Positions 44,147-53,275 are shown, counted from the first letter of the stretch. The stretch is 64,000 nucleotides of DNA from G963665495 sp963665495 (GCA_963665495.1 OY762289.1:2480001-2544000); one strand, 5' to 3'. The notes: generated by a model not told the origin, from the sequence alone. Numbers and translations: made by a program.

Positions 44147-44773
44147 TCAGGATCCCAGGCGCCAGAGATGTTTCAACTCGCCTTTGACAGGCCAGACGTG
44201 ATATTTTTGCGAAATATCAGCCAATCCAAGTACCCCGTTATACAAATACATATACCAGCCGTTATTCTCACCAACCCGCGTGCCTGACCAGTAATACAAC
44301 GAACTGACATTAATGAAGGGGTCTCCCTCAGTCCACTTGCCTGTCCCCGCGGAATTGGATAGCGCGGGGCTGAAATATTCGATGACGGGGAGCGTCATGA
44401 TTTCGCGTATGGTGGGTACCCTCCAGTCACCTGGAGTCGATTTGTCCGACAGCTCGAATTCTTTGCAGATATACCCGTCGGAAAGTTCGGCCGCGGCTTG
44501 TTTTGCCTCCTGCCAGGTATGCATCCCCAAGCATTCGGCATCCTTAAGCCAGACTAGTCCGCTGCGGTTGTCGGTTACCGTCCCGTCGCCGTTGTCGGTA
44601 AATCGCGGCTGGCCGGCGGGTAAGCCATTTTTCCCATAGGCAAGACTTGAACCGGCAATTTTACCTGTCTCCGCATGCAGGTGCGGTACGCTGCAAATAA
44701 AAATCAACAGGCAACAGACTAAAACCGGCACCAGCGCCCTAAACGGAAACCAAGAAAAAAAATGCGTACGCAT
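44147..44773 (-). CDS. Exported DUF1566 (Lcl-type C-terminal) domain protein
   Basis: The 208-aa protein has a signal peptide (ALVPVLVCCLLIFICSVPHLHA) and one DUF1566 unit: FTDNGDGTVTDNRSGLVWLK, TWQEAKQAAAEL, DWRVPTIREIMTL and the closing YYWSGTRVGENNGWYMYL. The unit is related to the C-type-lectin-like fold of Legionella Lcl and is found in many secreted proteins; binding partners are unknown. The start has AGG upstream. It is 9 nt after the gene at 44783, so both are cotranscribed. Confidence 0.88.
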   Translation of the reverse strand: MRTHFFSWFPFRALVPVLVCCLLIFICSVPHLHAETGKIAGSSLAYGKNGLPAGQPRFTDNGDGTVTDNRSGLVWLKDAECLGMHTWQEAKQAAAELSDGYICKEFELSDKSTPGDWRVPTIREIMTLPVIEYFSPALSNSAGTGKWTEGDPFINVSSLYYWSGTRVGENNGWYMYLYNGVLGLADISQKYHVWPVKGELKHLWRLGS

Positions 44774-44782
44774 GTCGTTAGC

Positions 44783-45532
44783 CTATTCTTCACCAAGCTT
44801 GCCCATCACATAAGCCTCATCACAAATCGAATTACATTCCGGCGAATAAAACATTTCATGTTGATTGCTGCAGTAGTTGCGGCAACGCTCCAGATCTTCA
44901 CGCAAAAGCCTATCGCCAAGATGCTCTTTGGACACACAAGACTCATACTCGTTCACGTACAGGGGCAACCTGGGGCTGGTCTGTTTGGAAAGCCAGCAGT
45001 CCGAGCCTTCGATATGCCGCAGAATCTCTTTTCTTACGGACGCATCAAAAACGTATAAGTCGAACATTTCATTCGTAAAAACATATTCCCCGTCCTCCAC
45101 TGCGAGAAAAACCGTCCGCGTGGCTTCCAGTCCGGGGAAACGATGGGTTATATAGCGTCCGGCGGGATATTTCTTTTTAAGACCCAGGAATTCATCCAGG
45201 TAGACCAAATCTCTGCGGTAGCCGATAAGCTGGTCCTGATAAAAATAAAATGGGGGGAAATTTAATGCCTTATACATCAATATACCCGTCTCCGAACTCA
45301 TGACGGAGAGTCCGCCCATAAAATCCAGGCCCAGGGGAATTCTGCAGATCGTTTTGATAAACATCGTATCCGCACTTCCGGGCTGTTTCTTTATCCAGCG
45401 GTGCACGGCCTCAGGGCTCATGCCGAAGTTGATACCTTTCAGGCTTTGTTCAGCCCGTGCCGGGGCAGAAAAAAAACACAGGCAAAGGCAAAACATCAGG
45501 ACCATGCCACCAACTATACGCGTTATTTTCAT
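44783..45532 (-). CDS. Exported protein of unknown function
   Basis: The 249-aa product has a clear signal peptide (IVGGMVLMFCLCLCFFSAPARA, cleavage near residue 27) and an AAGGAT ribosome site. The mature part starts SLKGINFGMSPEAVHRWIKK, a pattern seen in many small periplasmic proteins with a 'G-x-G/M-x-P-x-x-V' opening, and has a Cys-rich C-terminus (ERCRNYCSNQHEMFYSPECN) that could form disulfides. No family is assigned. It belongs with the DUF1566 gene and possibly the TPR gene upstream. Confidence 0.75.
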   Translation of the reverse strand: MKITRIVGGMVLMFCLCLCFFSAPARAEQSLKGINFGMSPEAVHRWIKKQPGSADTMFIKTICRIPLGLDFMGGLSVMSSETGILMYKALNFPPFYFYQDQLIGYRRDLVYLDEFLGLKKKYPAGRYITHRFPGLEATRTVFLAVEDGEYVFTNEMFDLYVFDASVRKEILRHIEGSDCWLSKQTSPRLPLYVNEYESCVSKEHLGDRLLREDLERCRNYCSNQHEMFYSPECNSICDEAYVMGKLGEE

Positions 45533-45600
45533 GGGCTATCCTTAAATACTGAATAGAAGCACGTAAAAAATCATGGCTGCAGCTCTCAAAAAAGACAGGA

Positions 45601-46161
45601 TTATTTCAAAAACGGGTACATATACCTGACTTTTTCAATATCCTGACTGGCCCGCCCAGGCATGCCCTTGTTCAAATAGGCAATGGCTCGTTGATTATAG
45701 GCGCGCGAGGATTCGGGTTCCAGTTCCAGGGCCTTTTCCGCATCTTCAAGAGCCTTGTCGTATTCACCCAACATGGTCCAGGCCTTTGCCCGGTTCACGT
45801 ACATCATTGCTTCGGCCCGCCCTTTGAGGGCGTTGGTGAAATCAGCAACCGCGCCACGGTAGTTTTCGCGGCGGAGCAGCAGCAAACCGCGATTATTGTA
45901 AAGATAGCTCATCAGATTGTCTTCCGGAGGCAGAATGCCGGAATCGATGACCTGGGAATACAATCGCATTGCTTCGTCGTATCTGCCCTGCTCGTGCGCT
46001 CGCATCCCGGCATTGGCTGTTTTCAGCAAAGCAGTAGCCCTGCTGTCCTCAGCGTCGCTGGTCTGTTTTGTCAAGATCTCCTCATCTGCCAGGGCAACAG
46101 TTGCCGCCAGAAGACACCCAATCAACGCCATAAGCCAGATCAGACAGATCTTAGTGTGCAT
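45601..46161 (-). CDS. Exported tetratricopeptide-repeat protein
   Basis: The 186-aa product starts at ATG 46161 (the frame is open further upstream, but this ATG has a GAGG site and begins the signal peptide ICLIWLMALIGCLLAATVALA). Three to four TPR units follow (AGMRAHEQGRYDEAMRLYSQ, YNNRGLLLLRRENYRGAVAD, YVNRAKAWTMLGEYDKALED, YNQRAIAYLNKGMPGRASQD). TPRs mediate protein contacts, here presumably in the periplasm. It lies 68 nt before the 45532 gene on the same strand. Confidence 0.88.
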   Translation of the reverse strand: MHTKICLIWLMALIGCLLAATVALADEEILTKQTSDAEDSRATALLKTANAGMRAHEQGRYDEAMRLYSQVIDSGILPPEDNLMSYLYNNRGLLLLRRENYRGAVADFTNALKGRAEAMMYVNRAKAWTMLGEYDKALEDAEKALELEPESSRAYNQRAIAYLNKGMPGRASQDIEKVRYMYPFLK

Positions 46162-46715
46162 AGTGGCAAACCTCAGGATAAAAGAACGCGATACGAAAAG
46201 CAGCCTGTGCCGGCGAATGTACCAGCCTGGCCCCGCCTGCAGCGAAACACCAACCGTAATCTGCAACACAGAGCTGCAAACAAATAAATAACATCAATAA
46301 AAACAAACTACTGCAAATACGTCCATTGCCGAAACTGTTGCGCAACAATGCACAAGCCCTCTGAAAAAGGCAAGCAAGTCTTTAGCCGGTCGCGTTCCTG
46401 CAGCCTGCATAAGAGCAAAAAAATCATGCGTTGTCCCGTCAACTCTCTGCCCAAAAATCCGCCAATGCATGCCGCGTTTCAAATCAAAGATACGAGTTTT
46501 ACAGACCCGGGCTAACTGCAGACAGGAACAAATTCTCGGAATGTTACCGATTTTTTTGGAAGGAACTGTTGCTGTAATCTGAAACAGCAACATAGATGCG
46601 TTTAAAGAACACTCTATTTACCCTGCCGAAGCAGGCACAGTTGTTTTATAAAAAATCCAAGTAATTAAAAATAATTACAAGATACTACAAACGTTTCTCA
46701 AGCAAAATGAAACAT
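46162..46715. other. About 550-nt stretch without a convincing gene
   Basis: A 99-codon minus-strand frame at 46294-46593 has no ribosome site or family resemblance, although part of it (GMHWRIFGQRVDGTTHDFFA) looks protein-like and might be gene debris. The region is AT-rich toward 46600-46700. No RNA gene is evident. Confidence 0.4.
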
Positions 46716-47003
46716 TCAATATTGAACGATATTGGCTGAACGCCCCTGTGGTGAACTTTGGACCTGGGCTTGTCTTTGTTCTGTCGTATAACAAGGAGTG
46801 TCAGTCCGGCTCCCGTTCCCACCAGGACAATTAAAAGTATTACGCCAATATTCCAATGTAAATTCATCAATACATAAAAATTTTTGAATATCGCACTGCA
46901 AAGAATTGTCGCAATCCACCTTTGTAGTACCATAGTTGGTGGCACAGCAACCTGACAGCAGGAAAAACAAAAAAATAAGAGAACACAACAGGAAGAAGCG
47001 CAT
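46716..47003 (-). CDS. Small putative lipoprotein
   Basis: The 95-aa product begins MRFFLLCSLIFLFFLLSGCC, a lipoprotein signal with lipobox LSGC (Cys 19). The short mature part has four more Cys residues at irregular spacing (VDCDNSLQCDIQKFLC, FNCPG, PCY). A GAGG site lies 6 nt before the ATG. A second overlapping frame (46685-47014) encodes an unrelated peptide with a membrane-helix-like segment, and only one of the two is likely real. The lipobox and ribosome site favour this one. Function unknown. Confidence 0.5.
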   Translation of the reverse strand: MRFFLLCSLIFLFFLLSGCCATNYGTTKVDCDNSLQCDIQKFLCIDEFTLEYWRNTFNCPGGNGSRTDTPCYTTEQRQAQVQSSPQGRSANIVQY

Positions 47004-47188
47004 TTTTGCCTCAATTTTTACAGAGTTTCAACGTAACAGCATAAAATTAAAAGATAAATTATTTCTACTGTTTTGAAAAAGATAGCAAAGCCGGAAACAG
47101 GTGTAAAGGCTCACGCTCCTCAACGCCATACTTTTCAAAAATATATTTTTTTCAGGAAACCTGCTATTATTTCGCCAAGTTTGACGCG

Positions 47189-47210
47189 TTGTAACACAGT
47201 TGTAACAAAG
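47189..47210 (+). promoter_or_regulatory. Candidate Pho box (PhoB-binding direct repeat) before phoB
   Basis: Two consecutive 11-nt units, each beginning TTGTAACA, occupy 47189-47199 and 47200-47210; GTTACATG follows. Eleven-nt-spaced direct repeats are the hallmark of PhoB sites, and the location 60-80 nt before the phoB start suits autoregulation. Confidence 0.6.
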
Positions 47211-47270
47211 GTTACATGATGTCGTCATCAAAATAATGCTTTAAGAACTCACATGAATCGGGAGGAAGGA

Positions 47271-47963
47271 ATGTCAAAAGAAAAAGTCCTGATCGTCGAA
47301 GACGAGGAAGATATATTACAACTTCTGTCTTTCAATGTTGAGGCAGCGGGGTATGAAGTTATCTCGAGTTCCGATGGCTATGAAGGCTTGCACCTGGCCA
47401 TTGCGCACCACCCCGAATTAATCCTGCTGGACATTATGCTCCCAGGCCTGGATGGCTTTGAAGTTTGCAAAGAACTCAAGCGAAAAAAAGAAACCAGCGA
47501 AATACCCATTATCATGCTGACAGCCCGCGGAGAAGAAGTGGATCGAATCGTGGGACTGGAACTTGGGGCTGACGACTATGTGGTCAAGCCTTTCAGTCCG
47601 CGGGAGCTTCTTTTAAGGATCCGGGCGATCCTCAAGCGTACTGTGACTGTTGGCCCAACAGCCGCAGACAGAACGAAATGGCAGAAAAAAGGTCTTATTG
47701 TTGATATGGAAGCGCATAAAGTCGCGGTGGACGAATCAGACATCGAACTGACCGCCACTGAGTTCAAGCTGCTGGGCGAACTTATCAGTCGTCAGGGAAG
47801 AGTTCTGACGCGCGACCAACTGTTGAACACGGTATGGGGCTACGAATTCGAAGGATACGCCCGGACTGTCGACACCCATATACGCCGCCTCAGGCAAAAA
47901 CTTGGACCATATGCTGAATTTGTAGAGACCGTCCGCGGTGTCGGGTACCGTTTCCGGGAGTAA
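47271..47963 (+). CDS. phoB: Phosphate regulon response regulator PhoB
   Basis: The 230-aa OmpR-family regulator has a receiver domain (acidic EDEED, phospho-Asp in LILLDIMLPG near 53, Lys in YVVKPFSPREL) and a winged-helix domain (ELTATEFKLLGELISRQG, VDTHIRRLRQKLG, GVGYRF). Activated by PhoR at low phosphate, it binds Pho boxes. The ATG at 47271 with AGGAAGGA upstream is chosen over an in-frame ATG at 47253. The neighbours phoR, pstB and phoU confirm the identity. Confidence 0.92.
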   Translation: MSKEKVLIVEDEEDILQLLSFNVEAAGYEVISSSDGYEGLHLAIAHHPELILLDIMLPGLDGFEVCKELKRKKETSEIPIIMLTARGEEVDRIVGLELGADDYVVKPFSPRELLLRIRAILKRTVTVGPTAADRTKWQKKGLIVDMEAHKVAVDESDIELTATEFKLLGELISRQGRVLTRDQLLNTVWGYEFEGYARTVDTHIRRLRQKLGPYAEFVETVRGVGYRFRE

Positions 47964-47967
47964 GAAG

Positions 47968-49800
47968 GTGAAGCAATCCAAAGCGGTCCGAACGCGTCTT
48001 GTCGGCAGCGTCCTTATTGCTATTGCATTGGGGATTATTCTGCCGGCCTGGTATTACATTACCTTTATCAATGAAGAGTTTGCTTCGCATGCTCGTGTTG
48101 ATGCCGAGCGTATTGCGACTATTGCCGGAACTGTTCTTCAGTCCAAAACAGCTATAAAAACGCAACTGGAACTTGATTCCGTATTAACTGACTTAGCAAA
48201 AAAACTTCATTTTACTTTTTCTGTGGCCAGATCCCACAGAAAATTAGAAAAAGCAGAAGAAGGGAATACGACAACTACCAAAAAAATCGGAGTAGTAAAT
48301 TCTTCGCCAGTCATTCTTGCCAATGACATACTCCAGACAGGACAGGTCGAAGTTGCCATACCGTTGACGCTGGATTTTTCAAAAGTTCCTTTGCAACTTC
48401 AAATAAATATCCCAATGCATGATTTGCAAAAAAAAATCATTCGGTTTCGTTCTTATGCCGCTTTTGCATTTCTGGGAATTTTTTGTTTCATCCTCTGTTT
48501 CACCTTTTTTCCTATTCGCAGACTGGACAACTCCATGTCCGAAATTATCAGGGTGGCAGACGATATCGGCAGGGGCGATTTCAAAAAGCGCGCGCTGTTA
48601 TACTCTAACAAAGACTTCCCGGCCCTTTCCTGCTCCATACGCCGTATGGCGGAAAGAATTGAAGCACATATTTTTGTGATCACAGAACAAAACAATCAGC
48701 TTGAGGCGATACTCAACAGCATGAACGAAGGAGTCATGGTCCTCGACTCCACCTGCCGGATTCTGACTGTCAATAAGGCCATGGACAGTGTCACCCGGCA
48801 GGCCCACAAGTACATCGGTTGCCGTCCCTTGGAAATGATAGACAGTCCTGAATTGCAAAAAGCCTGCGACGCCATAGTGACCGGAAAAAATGATAATGAG
48901 TCTTCGATTACGACCATGCAAATCGAACCGGTCCGGGACACTGTCTACGACGTGACCATAGCCTGTTTACGCATCAAAGATCATGAAGTGGGAGAAGCCG
49001 CCGCCATCGCCGTCTTCCATAATATCAGCGAACTGAAACGGCTGGAAAGAGTTCGCAGCGATTTTGTCGCCAATGTCTCTCATGAACTCCGTACTCCCTT
49101 GACCTCCATCAAAGGCTACGCGGAAACCGTGCTCGCCAGTATTCCTGATGAAGATAAGTCGACCTCGCTGCATTCGTTCCTGGAAATCATTCTGCGCAAT
49201 GCGAACCATATGGCAAAAATCGTTAATGAACTCTTGAGCCTGGCCAGACTTGAGGCAGGAACCAAAAAAGGCCAGATCGAATCGATTGATGCGGCCAGCG
49301 CGCTCAATCAGGCCTATAAAGAATGCGCGCACCTGGAAGGCGCTCAGGAAATCTTTTTTGAAAACAAAATGCCGCAAAAGGGCGTGATGGTTTCCGCAAA
49401 CTTCGAAGGACTGGTTCAAGTTTTTCGAAATCTGCTGGAAAACGCCTTTAAATACGGGGCTGCTCAGGCGGAAGGCGTAGGCCGCATAACCATCTGGCAT
49501 GAGCGAAATGAAGACGGCTATATTTTTGCCGTCCAGGACAATGGGCCAGGCATCCCCCGCGACAAGCAGGAGCGCATTTTCGAACGTTTTTACCGCATTG
49601 ACAAACACCGCTCCCGCAACAGTGGCTCTTCCGGACTGGGACTTGCCATCGCAAAACACATTGTGGAACAAATGGGAGGAAAAATCTGGGTTGATGCTAC
49701 TCCAGGAGGCGAAACCGGGGCGATTTTCTTTTTTTCTCTTCCCCAATCCATGCCTGCTGAACTGCCTCTGCAACAGCAACAGCTCGGTGTTTCAATTTAA
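47968..49800 (+). CDS. phoR: Phosphate regulon sensor histidine kinase PhoR
   Basis: The 610-aa kinase starts at GTG 47968, 4 nt after phoB with GGGAG upstream. It has TM1 (about 11-31), a periplasmic loop of about 130 residues (longer than the E. coli type), TM2 (about 165-185), HAMP (about 190-240), PAS (about 255-370), HisKA with NVSHELRTPLTSIKGYAETV (the PhoR-type H box) and HATPase with QDNGPGIPRD and GSSGLGLAIAKHIV. It phosphorylates or dephosphorylates PhoB according to signals through the Pst/PhoU system. Confidence 0.92.
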   Translation: MKQSKAVRTRLVGSVLIAIALGIILPAWYYITFINEEFASHARVDAERIATIAGTVLQSKTAIKTQLELDSVLTDLAKKLHFTFSVARSHRKLEKAEEGNTTTTKKIGVVNSSPVILANDILQTGQVEVAIPLTLDFSKVPLQLQINIPMHDLQKKIIRFRSYAAFAFLGIFCFILCFTFFPIRRLDNSMSEIIRVADDIGRGDFKKRALLYSNKDFPALSCSIRRMAERIEAHIFVITEQNNQLEAILNSMNEGVMVLDSTCRILTVNKAMDSVTRQAHKYIGCRPLEMIDSPELQKACDAIVTGKNDNESSITTMQIEPVRDTVYDVTIACLRIKDHEVGEAAAIAVFHNISELKRLERVRSDFVANVSHELRTPLTSIKGYAETVLASIPDEDKSTSLHSFLEIILRNANHMAKIVNELLSLARLEAGTKKGQIESIDAASALNQAYKECAHLEGAQEIFFENKMPQKGVMVSANFEGLVQVFRNLLENAFKYGAAQAEGVGRITIWHERNEDGYIFAVQDNGPGIPRDKQERIFERFYRIDKHRSRNSGSSGLGLAIAKHIVEQMGGKIWVDATPGGETGAIFFFSLPQSMPAELPLQQQQLGVSI

Positions 49801-49826
49801 CCTATCAAACGAGAAACGAGAATTTC

Positions 49827-50591
49827 ATGGGACAACCAACGGTTAAGATGTTTTCAAGCAATCTGGATTTCTATTATGGAGACTTCAAGGCTCTCCATGA
49901 TATCAATCTCGAGTTCGCCCAAAATCAAGTTACCGCACTGATTGGGCCTTCCGGCTGCGGAAAAAGCACCTTTTTGCGTTGCCTGAACCGAATGAACGAC
50001 CTGATTCCCATTTCCAGAGTCGAGGGCGAAATACGCCTGGATGGTGAGGATATTCTGCACGCAAAGCTGGATGTAGTACAACTGCGCCGCCGCGTGGGAA
50101 TGGTTTTCCAAAAGCCAAACCCTTTTCCAAAAACCATCTACGAAAACGTGGCGTATGGATTACGGGTTAACGGCGTACGGGATAAAAATTTTATCTCTGA
50201 AAAGGTGGAGACCAGTCTGCAGCATGCGGCGTTGTGGGATGAAGTAAAGGACCGGCTGCACTCTTCCGCGCTCGGACTTTCCGGCGGTCAGCAGCAACGC
50301 CTCTGCATTGCCAGAGCTCTTGCAGTTGAACCCGAAGTATTGCTGATGGACGAGCCTGCTTCCGCACTGGATCCTATCGCCACCCAGAAAATTGAAGAGC
50401 TCATTCACATTCTGAAGCAAAACTTCACCATCATCATCGTAACGCACAGCATGCAACAGGCGGCCCGTGTTTCCGACGTCACTGCCTTTTTCTACATGGG
50501 CAAACTTATAGAAACCGGTGAAACCGAAAACATGTTCACCAGGCCCAAAAACAAACAAACCGAAGATTATATCACTGGACGGTTCGGTTAA
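49827..50591 (+). CDS. pstB: Phosphate ABC transporter ATP-binding protein PstB
   Basis: The 254-aa ATPase has Walker A GPSGCGKST (about 33-41), the PstB-specific FLRCLNRMNDLIP, signature LSGGQQQRLCIARAL, Walker B LLMDEPASALDP and the switch His in IIVTHSMQQAARVSD. It powers high-affinity phosphate uptake and signals transport state to PhoR. pstS, pstC and pstA are not in the window, so the permease must lie elsewhere. The phoU start overlaps its stop by one base (TAATG). Confidence 0.97.
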   Translation: MGQPTVKMFSSNLDFYYGDFKALHDINLEFAQNQVTALIGPSGCGKSTFLRCLNRMNDLIPISRVEGEIRLDGEDILHAKLDVVQLRRRVGMVFQKPNPFPKTIYENVAYGLRVNGVRDKNFISEKVETSLQHAALWDEVKDRLHSSALGLSGGQQQRLCIARALAVEPEVLLMDEPASALDPIATQKIEELIHILKQNFTIIIVTHSMQQAARVSDVTAFFYMGKLIETGETENMFTRPKNKQTEDYITGRFG

Positions 50592-51268
50592 TGGTCGAAC
50601 GTATGGTGGAAACACATTTACAACAGGAGCTGGACTCGCTGCGCCTTAAGATGCTGGAGATTATGGCCTATGCGGACAAAGCTCTGGACAAGGCGACTGC
50701 GGCGCTTTTTGAGCGCAATGTTGATCTCGCTCAGGAAGTTGTGGATTCGGACTACAATATCAACCAGCTCGAGTGCGACGTTGATTCGGAAAGCCTGCGT
50801 CTTTTAGCTCTTGCTCAACCTGTTGCGCGCGATCTGCGCACCATTGTCGGCTATATGCGGATGGTCGTAAACATCGAACGCGTAGGGGATGAAGCGGTCA
50901 ATATCGCCGAGCACGGATTGCTGCTTTCGTTACGCCCTCCTTTGCCCTTCAATAAACTACTTGAAGAGCTGGCCGCTCATTGCCACGAGATGTATAAAAC
51001 GGCAATCCAGGCATTCAAGGACGCGGACCCTGAACTGGCCCAACGCGTCTGTGATATGGACCCGAGAGCGGACGACCTGGACATGCACACGGTAAAAATG
51101 CTCGTGGAACAAATGAGCCAGGAACCCAAGACGGTGGAGCGCTCCGTTCACACGCTGCTTGTTACACGCAGCTTCGAACGTGTCGGGGACCTGGCGACCA
51201 ACATTGCGGAAACGGTCATTTTTATCGTTAAAGGGGTGGATATCAAACACCACTGCGGCAGAAGGTAG
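50591..51268 (+). CDS. phoU: Phosphate signalling complex protein PhoU
   Basis: The 225-aa protein is an all-helical tandem of two three-helix bundles, each with the PhoU motif: VVDSDYNINQLECDVDSESLR, RDLRTIVGYMRMVVNIERVGDEAVNIAE, and in the second half MDPRADDLDM, FERVGDLATNIAETVIFIVKG. The acidic E/D-x-x-x-D clusters bind metal. PhoU links Pst transport to PhoR inhibition. It is coupled to pstB and precedes the GAK cluster by 147 nt in the same orientation. Confidence 0.96.
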   Translation: MVERMVETHLQQELDSLRLKMLEIMAYADKALDKATAALFERNVDLAQEVVDSDYNINQLECDVDSESLRLLALAQPVARDLRTIVGYMRMVVNIERVGDEAVNIAEHGLLLSLRPPLPFNKLLEELAAHCHEMYKTAIQAFKDADPELAQRVCDMDPRADDLDMHTVKMLVEQMSQEPKTVERSVHTLLVTRSFERVGDLATNIAETVIFIVKGVDIKHHCGRR

Positions 51269-51415
51269 CTTGCGCAAGGTCCGGGCACAATCCTCATTGC
51301 CACCTGAAACCTTCCTTTTCCGCGTTAAACTCGTTGTTATTTTTCTGGAGAGCAACTATATTGTATCGCCCTGGTGGGCACCTGTGAACTCTCCTTTTTA
51401 CTGCCGGAGGTAGTT

Positions 51416-52018
51416 ATGGCGCAGCCGAGCAAGCGCAAAGTCGAATTTATGCTCCATCAAGAAGAATTGCCTGATTTTCTTAAACAGTGTGGAGAAGAAA
51501 TGGCTTCAGGCAATGTTTCTGTCGGTGATGCGAAACTGGATGTTTCCGATTTCACAAAACTTACCCTGACGCTCAAGCGGGAAAACAACGGCGTCCTTGT
51601 CAAAATCAAGATAAAATATGATGATGAACCCATGCTTGACGGGGACTACGACGTTGAAGGTGAATTCTGCTACAGCGCCTATGACTCCAGGAACCTGGAA
51701 TCCTTAATGTCGGAAATGGACCAGGAACAGCCCCGAAAGTATAAGCCGCTAAAAAAGATAATGAAAAAACAGTTCAAGGCCATACGTTGCGCCTTGTACT
51801 CTGGAACGCTCCCCACACCGGAGCTGACCCAAAGTTTTGTTCAGGCCAGCGAATGGATGTGCTCTTTTCCCGGCAAAGGAGACGAGTATTACGCTTCGTA
51901 TATGGAAGTAGTACGTGCCTTCGCAGCCGCCGTTGAAAAACAGGATATTGAAGAAGCAACCGCGTTAGGCGAAAAGCTGAATGCACTTAAAGTATCCTGT
52001 CATAACAAGTACAAATAA
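51416..52018 (+). CDS. GAK-system XXXCH protein
   Basis: The 200-aa protein starts at ATG 51416, 6 nt after GGAGG. Its first about 90 residues resemble the amphi-Trp domain (RKVEFMLHQEELPDFLKQC, then a strand-rich part KLTLTLKRENNGVLVKIKI). The second half is helical and ends in the XXXCH domain (AVEKQDIEEATALGEKLNAL, then VSCHNKYK at the C-terminus, containing the family's Cys-His pair). It opens the GAK cluster. The family has no known activity; the Cys-His pair might bind metal or heme (inference). Confidence 0.8.
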   Translation: MAQPSKRKVEFMLHQEELPDFLKQCGEEMASGNVSVGDAKLDVSDFTKLTLTLKRENNGVLVKIKIKYDDEPMLDGDYDVEGEFCYSAYDSRNLESLMSEMDQEQPRKYKPLKKIMKKQFKAIRCALYSGTLPTPELTQSFVQASEWMCSFPGKGDEYYASYMEVVRAFAAAVEKQDIEEATALGEKLNALKVSCHNKYK

Positions 52019-52082
52019 CTGCTCCTGTTCTGTTTCTCGCATGCTTTATGATTGTTGTGACAGGGTTGTATAAGGAAGAATA

Positions 52083-53264
52083 ATGAGTAAAAACAGAATA
52101 GAACTGGTTAAATTTGATGCGATGGAACAGCCGCAGTCCGTTTCTTTAGATGCAATTCCACAGGAAGTAACTGAGGAAGACAACGCTAATTTTTTCTCCG
52201 TTATTTCTACCGACCTTACCCCGACACAACAGGAATGGGTCCGTGTTCCTGATAAAACATACCCAAGGCAAACTGAAGTTCTGGCGGTCCACTGGCACCC
52301 CGAATTCGTTCCCATGGATATGATCATGGACAGGGTGGAAAATCTCTACCCTCACAGGACCGAGCAGCTTATCATTCCGACACAGCATAACGAACTTCTT
52401 TCACTCAATGGCTACTCCGGTGTCGAGGTCGACTGTTATTCGCATGGGTTCAACCGCAAGGTACAGCTGCTGCTGCATTTCAAAAGCGAAAATATCGGTG
52501 AAAACGCAGCTGTCCTGCAGTCCATGCTCAAGCATACGTTTAAATACCGCTCAGGGCAGTTGTTCGAATTTCTGGACACGATCATCGACGACTCCATGGA
52601 AGAACGCAGACAGCAGGCTGCCTCCAAAGTCGTTGCGGATGAGACCCTTGTGGAATTTTGCCGCCTCTACGCGCGCAAGCTTAAAACCATGATCGAAGAC
52701 AACTGGATGGAAGTCCCTGAGGTTATGATAAAAAATAAGCTGCTGCGCAATTTCATGAATACCCTGCGGCCGACTTACGGCGATCGTTTCATTGCCAATG
52801 CCCAGGTATTTCTCAAAGCCGTTAAAGATCTCGTCAAGGCGAATTTCTCCCTGCAGTATTTCTATCGCGCCTCAGAGATTATCGAAGAAGCGCGTACGCT
52901 CAATGCAGGTGTTGTAATTCCACACCCGGAACAATTCTGGCCGATCCTGCTGGCAGGGTACGATGTTGACGGTGTTGAGGTTTGGAATCCGCAATCCAGC
53001 CAATACACGGAATTTCTCATCACCGTGATCCAGCAGCAAAATCGTTCGCGCGACTGGAAAGAACGGCCCTTGCTCGTTTTCATGGGAGACGACTGCCATA
53101 TGGGCGAGAAAACCATTGCTCCCGAAACACGGGACCCGGAAAAAGGTTCGCGTGAAATCGGGCTGCAACCTGCCTGGGACGATATGGCGATCCGAAAGAA
53201 TCTCATCATTTCCGGTTATTCCCGGAAACAGGTAATAGACGAATATAAACAACGACTGGGCTGA
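52083..53264 (+). CDS. PHP-like putative metallohydrolase in the GAK cluster
   Basis: I do not recognise a named family for this 393-aa soluble protein, but three His-bearing motifs suggest a PHP/TIM-barrel metal site: AVHWHPEFVPMD (His 70, His 72), GVVIPHPEQFWPI (His 281) and VFMGDDCHMGEKT (Asp 336, Asp 337, His 339). The last resembles the C-terminal 'SDAH' metal motif of PHP phosphoesterases. Between them (about 130-260) is a helical insert. The conserved VDGVEVWNPQSSQYTEF segment also recalls PHP proteins ('D-GvEv-n'). If correct, it may hydrolyse a phosphoester made or used by the neighbouring kinases. Alternative: a non-catalytic relative. Confidence 0.6.
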   Translation: MSKNRIELVKFDAMEQPQSVSLDAIPQEVTEEDNANFFSVISTDLTPTQQEWVRVPDKTYPRQTEVLAVHWHPEFVPMDMIMDRVENLYPHRTEQLIIPTQHNELLSLNGYSGVEVDCYSHGFNRKVQLLLHFKSENIGENAAVLQSMLKHTFKYRSGQLFEFLDTIIDDSMEERRQQAASKVVADETLVEFCRLYARKLKTMIEDNWMEVPEVMIKNKLLRNFMNTLRPTYGDRFIANAQVFLKAVKDLVKANFSLQYFYRASEIIEEARTLNAGVVIPHPEQFWPILLAGYDVDGVEVWNPQSSQYTEFLITVIQQQNRSRDWKERPLLVFMGDDCHMGEKTIAPETRDPEKGSREIGLQPAWDDMAIRKNLIISGYSRKQVIDEYKQRLG

Positions 53265-53275
53265 TGCGCCCCTGA

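Noticed and set aside
46294..46593. 99-codon minus-strand ORF
   Set aside because: No ribosome site, no family; at most gene debris.
52055..52076. Possible third Pho box (TTGTGACA and TTGTATAA 11 nt apart)
   Set aside because: Too close to the start at 52083, the second unit merges with the ribosome site, and the core matches poorly.
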